DNA from: an uncultured bacterium
GTDB lineage: Bacteria > Bacillota > Clostridia > Oscillospirales > Acutalibacteraceae
Length of the DNA stretch: 11,468 nucleotides
Direction: 5' to 3'
Assembly (NCBI GenBank): GCA_905215105.1
Contig: CAJMOI010000054.1
Coordinates: forward strand, 1 to 11,468
Of this stretch, positions 6,271-11,468 are shown in pieces (position 1 is the first letter of the stretch; every line of letters starts with the position of its first letter). Made by a program: the position numbers and the translations under genes. The notes under the pieces were generated by a model. The model saw only the letters and a program-made list of their open reading frames with translations. It was not told the origin of the DNA and made no database searches.

Positions 6271-6690
6271 ATGAAAGCCAAGTCCCTGCATTTTTCCAAG
6301 CATGGTACTGTTCAGCCCATTGCTGCCGAGATCGGACGCGTGTTCCAGTGTGTTTGTGACCAGATTCCCCCCGCATATCCCTGCGAGGGTGAGAAGGTGG
6401 TCTTCATCGGTGTGGATATGTCCGGCAAGGTTCCTGCTCCGGTGGATCATTTCTGCCGCGACCTGAACGAGAGCAGAACCAAGAATGTGGCATTTTACCT
6501 GATTAACGGACAGCCCTCTGCGCTGGAGGATCTCAAGGCTGCTATGGCTGGCAACGGCGTACATATGGTGGACGATGTGCTGCAGCTGGAGGTCAAGAGC
6601 TCTTTCTTCAAGAAGGGTTCCGTGACCGACGCAGACATCAAGAAGGCACTGGACTGGGCCGACAATGTTGTGAACAACAAGCTCAAGTAA
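6271..6690 (+). CDS. flavodoxin-like-fold protein with degenerate FMN loops, function unknown
   Basis: This is a 139-residue soluble protein with no signal peptide or membrane segment. The order of elements suggests a flavodoxin fold: a first strand MKAKSLHFS followed by KHGTVQPIAAEI where flavodoxins have the phosphate loop (S-x-T-G-N-T), KVVFIGVDMSGK where they have a strand and the W-containing isoalloxazine loop, a VDHFCRDL helix, and VAFYLINGQ as the next strand. The phosphate loop lacks the T-G-N-T core and the second loop lacks its aromatic residue, so FMN binding is doubtful. The start is fixed by GGAGGA (6258-6263) seven bases upstream; a longer frame from 6199 overlaps the promoter and is unlikely. 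It has its own promoter and terminator, so it is a monocistronic unit. The fold is inferred by eye and the role is unknown. Confidence 0.7.
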   Translation: MKAKSLHFSKHGTVQPIAAEIGRVFQCVCDQIPPAYPCEGEKVVFIGVDMSGKVPAPVDHFCRDLNESRTKNVAFYLINGQPSALEDLKAAMAGNGVHMVDDVLQLEVKSSFFKKGSVTDADIKKALDWADNVVNNKLK

Positions 6691-6702
6691 TCATACAAAT
6701 GC

Positions 6703-6737
6703 AAAAGCGGTACCGCGAAAACGGTACCGCTTTTTTT
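6703..6737 (+). terminator. strong Rho-independent terminator, shared by convergent genes
   Basis: AAAAGCGGTACCG (6703-6715) pairs perfectly with CGGTACCGCTTTT (6722-6734) around a six-base loop and runs into seven T (6731-6737). It lies 12 bases after the flavodoxin-like gene. The convergent ROK gene stops at 6736, so its transcript also folds this stem, with four U on that side. It probably works in both directions, more strongly on the + strand. Confidence 0.92.
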
Positions 6738-7995
6738 AATCATAGAGACTGTCAGTTTCCAGAAAGTTTCTCCCCACATAGTATCCACAGCTCAGCGTCA
6801 GGGCTTCCCGGAAAGAATAGGGGGCGAAGTCAATGAGCAAATCCTCTCCTGCCTGGAAAAAGGGAGTGGACAGCACCGCTTCCCGCAGCTTTTTCAGGAA
6901 ATATGGTCCGGCTTCCTGATACGTTCCCTGTATCAGGATTTTCTGGGGATCGTGGAAAATCATAATGGAGCGGATCAGGACTGCAAACCACCGGATGACC
7001 TGCTCCATGCTCTGGCGGGCACAGGGTTCTCCGGCTTCCGCCGCTTCAAACAGCTGTTTCATGGTCAGTTTGCCCTGCTGTGCGGCCTGTGCAATTTGAG
7101 AATCGGGAAAAGAGGACAGCAGCTCTCCGGTCTGGCGCAATACCTGTTCCGGAGCGGCCAGGACTTCAAAGCAGCCTTTGGAACCGCAGACACAGGTCAG
7201 CTCCGAGCGGGGGTCAGCCGTAATATGGCCGAATTCACTCATGAAACCGTGGGCGCCGTTTTGCAGTTTTCCATCCCGAAGGACACAGCCGCAGGAATGC
7301 CGGTCTACAAACAGGTGGACAATGGTGTGCAGCTCCCGGGCAGAGGGGTCCAGCAAATCGGCATAGCCGCACAAAGCGCCTGCGTTCTCCACATACAGGG
7401 GAACCTCATAGGGGAATTCCTTTGCAAAATCCTCCAGCACCGGCAGATTGCCCGGCCAATGGTGATGGACAGAGTATCGGATGATTCCCCGTTTGGAATC
7501 CACAATGCCGTCGCCGCAGATCATAATGCCGCAAAGCTGTTCCGGCTCAATACCGAACTGATTGAGAGCCGACAGAGTGCATTCGGCGGCACAGCGAATC
7601 TGTTCCGGATAACTGTCATGATGTGGGTCGGTTTCCTGTGTCAGACAGAACACTTCCCGAGCGTTGAGATCCAGGATGGAAACCCGGACATGAGTAATGG
7701 GAATGTTCACCAGCACGATGTATCGAAAGGTGGGATTGAAGATAAACAGCTCCGGCTTTTTGCCGCCTTCTTCCGTGGATTCTCCCTTTCCCGCAGAAAG
7801 AAGCATGTTTTTTTTCATCAGGTCTCCGATGATCTTTTTAATGGTGGTTTTGCTCAGTCCTACCTGTTCCGAAATTTCGCTCACCGACAGTTTTCCCGCC
7901 CAGCGGAACAGGGACATGACCAGCTTTTGATTGTTGTATTTAATGTTTCTCGGCTTGCTGCTTTTCTGATCGGGCATCACGAAAGGCTTTTCCAT
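6736..7995 (-). CDS. ROK-family transcriptional regulator (NagC/XylR type)
   Basis: This 419-residue protein has an N-terminal winged helix-turn-helix (about 20-68, with LSVSEISEQVGLSKTTIKKI) and a ROK domain. The ROK zinc motif is complete: GH (256-257) followed by CVCGSKGCFE with cysteines 268, 270 and 275. The ATP-binding DxGxT loop of ROK kinases is replaced by VNIPITHVR, and the catalytic Asp of the E-N-D motif is an Ala (VENAGA). It should therefore bind a sugar without phosphorylating it and act purely as a regulator. I chose the ATG at 7995 because AGGAG lies nine bases upstream; an in-frame ATG at 8013 would add six residues but has no ribosome binding site. It is divergent from citrate synthase and convergent with the flavodoxin-like gene. 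Its targets are unknown; the sugar operon on the left is one candidate. Confidence 0.9.
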   Translation of the reverse strand: MEKPFVMPDQKSSKPRNIKYNNQKLVMSLFRWAGKLSVSEISEQVGLSKTTIKKIIGDLMKKNMLLSAGKGESTEEGGKKPELFIFNPTFRYIVLVNIPITHVRVSILDLNAREVFCLTQETDPHHDSYPEQIRCAAECTLSALNQFGIEPEQLCGIMICGDGIVDSKRGIIRYSVHHHWPGNLPVLEDFAKEFPYEVPLYVENAGALCGYADLLDPSARELHTIVHLFVDRHSCGCVLRDGKLQNGAHGFMSEFGHITADPRSELTCVCGSKGCFEVLAAPEQVLRQTGELLSSFPDSQIAQAAQQGKLTMKQLFEAAEAGEPCARQSMEQVIRWFAVLIRSIMIFHDPQKILIQGTYQEAGPYFLKKLREAVLSTPFFQAGEDLLIDFAPYSFREALTLSCGYYVGRNFLETDSLYD

Positions 7996-8049
7996 CACCG
8001 TCATCTCCTGCATCCATAAACTCGGAAACTTTGTTGTATAAGTAACCTT

Positions 8050-8078
8050 ATTATATCATGAGGTGGGATATCTGACAA
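8050..8078 (-). promoter_or_regulatory. sigma-A-type promoter of the ROK regulator
   Basis: Read on the minus strand, TTGTCA (8078-8073) and a perfect TATAAT (8055-8050) are separated by exactly 17 bases. The expected start is near 8043, giving a leader of about 48 bases. This is the best-formed promoter in the window. Confidence 0.8.
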
Positions 8079-8212
8079 GAAAATCAGAAATAGAAACCAG
8101 AAACCTGCGCTATAGAAAAGAAAATCTGTGGGAATTGCGGTTGTTTTCCCGTGTTTTACCCGGAATTGGTTGAAAAATTCACAGAAAATACATGGGCGGA
8201 TGCCAAAAAATG

Positions 8213-8221
8213 TGATATACT
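8213..8221 (+). promoter_or_regulatory. extended -10 promoter of citrate synthase
   Basis: TGATATACT contains TATACT (8216-8221) preceded by the extended -10 TG (8213-8214). No acceptable -35 box is found 16-18 bases upstream. The call is tentative because the surroundings are AT-rich. Confidence 0.5.
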
Positions 8222-8305
8222 AATTAAATAATAGCGAATTGTACAAAAGGGAAAAGGGGAAGTGTTTGCCCGTACCCAAGATGAATTGAGAAAGGACTGA
8301 AACCC

Positions 8306-9667
8306 ATGGCGAATGTGTATTCCGAGATTACGCCGGAGATCAGAGATCTGGCGGAACTGTGTGTGAAAAACGGGCGCATTGACCCGGAACTTTATACCAA
8401 ATATGATGTAAAGCGGGGCCTGCGAGATCTGAACGGTAAGGGCGTTTTGACCGGCCTGACGGAAATTTCCGAGATCCGTTCCACGAAAGTGGTGGACGGA
8501 AAGGAAGTTCCCTGTGAAGGACAGCTGTTCTATCGCGGCATCAATGTGGAGGACCTGATCCGGGGTTGTGTCCGGGATCGTCGATTTGGTTTTGAAGAAA
8601 CCACCTATCTGCTGCTGTTCGGCGAGCTTCCCACCCGGGAGCAGCTGGCAAATTTCAATCAGCTGCTGGCGAAATACCGCAGCCTGCCCACCGGTTTTGT
8701 CCGTGACATTATTATGAAAGCCCCCAGCCGGGATATGATGAATACCCTGGCCAGAAGCGTCCTGACGCTGTATTCCTATGACGACTTTGCCAGCGATACC
8801 AGCATTCCCAACGTGCTGCGCCAGTGTTTACAGCTGATCGCCCTGTTCCCGCTGCTGTCGGTCTATGGCTATCAGGCATACCGTCACTATCATGACGGAC
8901 AGAGTTTGTACATTCATCCGCCCATGGCGGAACTCTCCACTGCGGAAAATATCCTGCACGTCCTGCGTGCAGACTGCAAGTATACCAAGCTGGAAGCCAA
9001 GGTGCTGGATATTGCCCTGATTCTCCATGCAGAGCATGGCGGCGGCAATAACTCCACCTTTACCACCCATGTGGTTTCCTCTTCCGGTACGGATACCTAT
9101 TCCGCCATTGCGGCGGCATTGGGTTCTCTGAAGGGTCCCAAGCACGGCGGCGCCAATATCAAAGTGGTGCAGATGTTCGAGGACATGAAGAAGACCGTGA
9201 AGGATTGGAATGACGAGGAAGAGCTTTCTTCTTATCTGCGCCGTCTGCTGCATAAAGAGGCCTTTGATAAGGCCGGCCTGATTTACGGTATGGGTCACGC
9301 GGTGTATTCCCTGTCCGACCCCCGTGCAAAGGTGATGGAGTCCTTCGTCAAGAGTCTGTCCGAGGAAAAGGGCCGTATGGACGAATACAATCTGTATGCG
9401 GCAGTGGGCCGTCTTGCACCCCAGATTATCGCCCAGGAGCGGAAGATTTACAAGGGCGTCAGCCCCAACGTGGACTTCTTCAGCGGCTTTATTTACAGTA
9501 TGCTGGATCTTCCCCAGGAGCTGTATACGCCGATTTTCGCCATTGCCCGTATTGCCGGTTGGAGTGCCCACCGTATCGAAGAGCTGAGCAATGCCGGAAA
9601 GATCATCCGTCCCGCTTATCGTGCAGTACAGGAAGAGCGGCCCTATGTCTCCATGGACGAGCGCTGA
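8306..9667 (+). CDS. gltA: citrate synthase (citrate/2-methylcitrate synthase family)
   Basis: This 453-residue cytoplasmic enzyme condenses acetyl-CoA with oxaloacetate to citrate, the entry step of the oxidative branch toward 2-oxoglutarate and glutamate. The catalytic residues are in place: H280 in GPKHGGAN, H331 in MGHAVYSLSDPR and D390 in NVDFFSG, with H244 in HAEHGGGNNSTF matching a citrate-binding histidine and R340 in the DPR motif. The N-terminus has the LNGKGVLTGLTEISEI and LFYRGINVEDL blocks usual in bacterial members. Its length is slightly above the common 370-430 residues, in part because of the N-terminal extension. AAAGGA (8291-8296) lies nine bases upstream of the ATG. It stands alone, with no aconitase or isocitrate dehydrogenase beside it. 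A 2-methylcitrate role is possible but no prp genes are present. Confidence 0.93.
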   Translation: MANVYSEITPEIRDLAELCVKNGRIDPELYTKYDVKRGLRDLNGKGVLTGLTEISEIRSTKVVDGKEVPCEGQLFYRGINVEDLIRGCVRDRRFGFEETTYLLLFGELPTREQLANFNQLLAKYRSLPTGFVRDIIMKAPSRDMMNTLARSVLTLYSYDDFASDTSIPNVLRQCLQLIALFPLLSVYGYQAYRHYHDGQSLYIHPPMAELSTAENILHVLRADCKYTKLEAKVLDIALILHAEHGGGNNSTFTTHVVSSSGTDTYSAIAAALGSLKGPKHGGANIKVVQMFEDMKKTVKDWNDEEELSSYLRRLLHKEAFDKAGLIYGMGHAVYSLSDPRAKVMESFVKSLSEEKGRMDEYNLYAAVGRLAPQIIAQERKIYKGVSPNVDFFSGFIYSMLDLPQELYTPIFAIARIAGWSAHRIEELSNAGKIIRPAYRAVQEERPYVSMDER

Positions 9668-9723
9668 AACAGAATCAGATATCACAAAACGCCGTATAAA
9701 TCGCGGTGAGATAAGAAAACAGG

Positions 9724-9766
9724 CAAGGATACAACCATGATACAACCATGATAAGTTGTATCCTTG
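9724..9766 (+). terminator. hairpin after citrate synthase, probable terminator
   Basis: CAAGGATACAAC (9724-9735) pairs perfectly over 12 bp with GTTGTATCCTTG (9755-9766) around a 19-base loop, followed by the modest T-rich tail TTTATT. The stem is good but the tail is weak, so read-through into the next gene is possible. Confidence 0.6.
9729..9750. repeat. 11-bp tandem duplication inside the terminator hairpin
   Basis: ATACAACCATG occurs twice in direct succession (9729-9739 and 9740-9750). Because both copies contain ATACAAC, the right arm GTTGTAT can pair with either one, giving a long or a short hairpin. It looks like a replication-slippage duplication. Confidence 0.75.
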
Positions 9767-9817
9767 TTTATTAATGAAGGGAAGCTTTTACGAATCACAA
9801 TGGAAAGAAGGTTTCTT

Positions 9818-10591
9818 ATGACGGATGTGCATATTCATATCGAAAGAGGGCCTTACACAAAAGAATGGATCGACAAATTTGTGGAACAGGCTGTTCGTAT
9901 GGGCCTGGACGAAATTGATCTGTTAGAACATTCTCACCGTTTTGTAGAATTTACACCCATGTATGCTTCTGTCTGTGAATATAGCGATTATCAGAAAAAC
10001 TGGTATAAAAGCAAAGTGGGCCTTTCAATCAAAGAATATCAGGCGCTTATTGCCGAAATGAGAAACGTAAAGTTTCCCATAAAAATAAAATGGGGACTTG
10101 AGGTATGCTATTTCCCTGAATATGAAAAGCTAATCGGCGATATTCTCAACTCCTTTCCCTTTGACTTTGCTGTAGGCTCCATCCATTGGGTTGAAGGGTT
10201 TGGATTTGACCATAAAGCGGAATTTTGGAACGGCATTGATACCGAAGAATTGTACCGGAAATACTATGGCCTGATGTTTCGCCTTGTCAAAAGCGGTTTG
10301 TTTTCCGGGGTTGCACACCCGGACTCTATAAAGTGTTTCCATCATTACCCGATAAACGATTTAACAAATACATATTGCCTGCTGGCCGATGAATTGAATG
10401 CTCACCATATGTATGCAGAACAAAGCGGCGGCCTTGCTTTAAATTACGGGTTTGAGGAAGCAGGCATGAATCAGACGATGCTGAATGTTTTGAAAAGCAA
10501 AAATGTCGATATTCGTTTCGCTTCGGATGCCCATAAGCCGGAAGATGTCGGTGCCAACATTTCCAAGCTGCAAGCGATTCTTCAGGCATAA
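9818..10591 (+). CDS. PHP-domain phosphatase, histidinol-phosphatase (HisK/HisJ) type
   Basis: This 257-residue metal-dependent phosphoesterase of the PHP superfamily is close to the usual length for histidinol-phosphatase, which makes L-histidinol in histidine synthesis. The metal ligands of a trinuclear site are visible: H5 and H7 (DVHIH), H38/H40 in LLEHSH, E95 in WGLEVCYF, H123 in VGSIHW, H167 and D169 in AHPD, and D237 and H239 in SDAH. The start at 9818 follows AAGAAGG (9805-9811) by six bases; longer frames from 9764 or 9800 would lie over the upstream hairpin or lack a ribosome binding site. The gene is more AT-rich than its neighbours and uses more A/T-ending codons, which may mean separate acquisition. 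No other his gene is nearby, so another phosphoester substrate is possible. Confidence 0.85.
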   Translation: MTDVHIHIERGPYTKEWIDKFVEQAVRMGLDEIDLLEHSHRFVEFTPMYASVCEYSDYQKNWYKSKVGLSIKEYQALIAEMRNVKFPIKIKWGLEVCYFPEYEKLIGDILNSFPFDFAVGSIHWVEGFGFDHKAEFWNGIDTEELYRKYYGLMFRLVKSGLFSGVAHPDSIKCFHHYPINDLTNTYCLLADELNAHHMYAEQSGGLALNYGFEEAGMNQTMLNVLKSKNVDIRFASDAHKPEDVGANISKLQAILQA

Positions 10592-10632
10592 GAAAGACTG
10601 TAGAATTTACACAAATACATAAAGCAAAACAA

Positions 10633-10676
10633 AAAACACAAACCGATGAGAATGGATTCTGATTGGTTTGTGTTTT
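10633..10676 (+). terminator. Rho-independent terminator after the PHP gene
   Basis: AAAACACAAACCGAT (10633-10647) pairs with ATTGGTTTGTGTTTT (10662-10676) with a single G-T wobble, around a 14-base loop, and ends in TTTTCTT. It lies about 40 bases after the stop. A-rich DNA on the left means it could also work on the minus strand, but no minus-strand gene needs it. Confidence 0.85.
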
Positions 10677-10797
10677 CTTGATTATCCCCATGTTATGCTT
10701 TTGCGTCCGCTTTCCACTGCCGGTTCTATCTCCGGAATTTCTGCGTATACTGGAAGAAAAGGAAGCACGAAATTTCCAGAAAAGGAGAAATGCGTTC

Positions 10798-11468
10798 ATG
10801 GCGGCAAAAACCCGGTGGCATATCCGGCTGCTCTCCGCAGCGGCAGCAACAGCGGCGGCAGTCTGTTTTGGAGTCCGCTGTTTCCCTCTTTTCAATGGGG
10901 AACAGGCAGCACTGGCAACAGCGGATCTTCTGTTGCCGAAAGCGGCACAGGAGGTCTATACCAGCGAGGAAAATCAGCTTCTCATTGAGGAAGATGAACT
11001 GATTCTTCCTTCCGCCACGCCTTCTCCCGTGGAAACGCCCAAGGCAACCGCCACGCCGTCTCCCACGCCGGTTCCCACTCCAAAACCGGGAACCAAAGCC
11101 ACGCCCATTCAGGAAAGCCAGGTTGGCGGCGGCACCCAGTATGGCGATATTTTCATCAAAAACAGTACCGGATTGGATGTGGACTTTGCCGCAGAGCAGA
11201 AAAAGGAAAGCAAGCTCAACTTGAAAGCGGACGGAACGCCCATGGTGCTGCTGTATCATACTCATACAACGGAATCCTATCTTCCGGAAGAGAGCGCCTG
11301 GTTTTATGACGGTACGGCGACCCGCAATCAGGATTTGACCCAAACCGTGGTAATGGTGGGGAATGCCATGGAAGCCGAGCTGGAAGCAGCCGGTTTCGGT
11401 GTGATTCACGATACCACCGTTCACGATTACCCTTCCTATAACGGCGGCTATGCACGGTCTTTGGAAAC
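10798..11468 (+). CDS. spoIIP: stage II sporulation protein P (3' end outside window)
   Basis: The frame is open from the ATG at 10798 to the last base: 223 complete codons, with no stop in the window. SpoIIP is the membrane-anchored amidase and endopeptidase that, with SpoIID and SpoIIM, thins septal peptidoglycan to start engulfment during sporulation. A basic N-terminus and hydrophobic segment (about 9-31, LLSAAAATAAAVCFGV) form the anchor, followed by an acidic stretch and a Pro/Thr-rich linker (about 71-105). The catalytic domain begins with TGLDVDF and VLLYHTHTTESYLP (150-163), carrying the zinc-type residues H154, H156 and E159, then VIHDTTVHDYPSYNGGYARSL (202-222). AGGAG (10783-10787) lies ten bases upstream. 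Upstream of it is a PHP gene, not the gpr protease gene often found beside spoIIP. A sigma-E promoter is expected; I could not identify one with confidence. Confidence 0.92.
   Translation, partial: MAAKTRWHIRLLSAAAATAAAVCFGVRCFPLFNGEQAALATADLLLPKAAQEVYTSEENQLLIEEDELILPSATPSPVETPKATATPSPTPVPTPKPGTKATPIQESQVGGGTQYGDIFIKNSTGLDVDFAAEQKKESKLNLKADGTPMVLLYHTHTTESYLPEESAWFYDGTATRNQDLTQTVVMVGNAMEAELEAAGFGVIHDTTVHDYPSYNGGYARSLE

Larger units (their letters stand above)
7996..8305. other. divergent intergenic region between ROK regulator and citrate synthase
   Basis: About 310 bases without a gene. It holds the ROK promoter (8050-8078), a 9-bp direct repeat AAGAAAATC (8077-8085 and 8118-8126), a weak GGGAA/TTCCC inverted repeat (8130-8134 with 8146-8150) and the extended -10 promoter of citrate synthase (8213-8221). 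The repeats are short and may be chance in AT-rich DNA. The citrate synthase leader of about 75 bases shows no recognisable riboswitch. Confidence 0.55.

Noticed and set aside
6952..8019. 355-codon + strand open frame opposite the ROK regulator
   Set aside because: The minus-strand frame carries the complete ROK zinc motif, a winged helix and a near-consensus promoter. The + strand frame has none of these.
10725..10751. Sigma-E promoter for spoIIP
   Set aside because: TATACT (10746-10751) is a fair -10, but the bases 13-15 upstream match the sigma-E -35 poorly, so I could not distinguish it from chance.
10790..11002. 70-codon frame starting just before spoIIP
   Set aside because: Its ATG is only two bases from the AGGAG and out of frame with spoIIP. 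The translation is basic and patternless, while the 10798 frame gives clear SpoIIP motifs.

Overview
The window looks like chromosome from an endospore-forming, Gram-positive Clostridia-type bacterium, perhaps a gut Oscillospirales relative. The reasons are strong AGGAGG-type ribosome binding sites, sigma-A-like TATAAT promoters, a spoIIP sporulation gene at the right edge, moderately GC-rich genes with AT-rich intergenic DNA, and a mix of LacI, ROK, Gfo/Idh/MocA and TIM-barrel sugar genes. The taxonomic placement is inference from content, not a database match.

Left edge (1 to about 1050): the 3' part of an IS110-family transposase enters from outside the window. It is followed by about 470 bases of AT-rich DNA with no convincing gene. 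This stretch holds the probable right end of the insertion element, a hairpin just beyond it, and an orphan TetR-type operator-like repeat with an unused ribosome binding site.

Centre (about 989 to 6097): a catabolic operon on the + strand. A promoter with a perfect 14-bp palindromic operator over the expected transcription start drives a LacI-family regulator. Tightly spaced behind it are a Gfo/Idh/MocA NAD(P)-dependent oxidoreductase, a 242-residue TIM-barrel sugar isomerase/epimerase, a 324-residue TIM-barrel isomerase/epimerase and a second Gfo/Idh/MocA oxidoreductase. A long stem-loop precedes the last gene. Two dehydrogenases with two metal-dependent TIM-barrel enzymes suggest an oxidation-first route (keto-sugar, keto-glycoside or keto-inositol intermediates). 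The substrate cannot be read from the sequence, and no transporter, kinase or classical glycosidase lies in the window.

Right of the operon (6185 to 8305): a 139-residue flavodoxin-fold-like protein with degenerate FMN loops has its own promoter, whose -35 region carries a 16-base tandem repeat. A strong terminator separates it from a convergent ROK-family regulator that has lost the residues needed for sugar kinase activity. The ROK gene is divergent from a citrate synthase gene across about 310 bases.

Right end (8306 to 11468): citrate synthase, a hairpin with an internal tandem repeat, a more AT-rich PHP-family histidinol-phosphatase-like gene closed by a terminator, and the 5' two thirds or so of spoIIP, cut by the window end.
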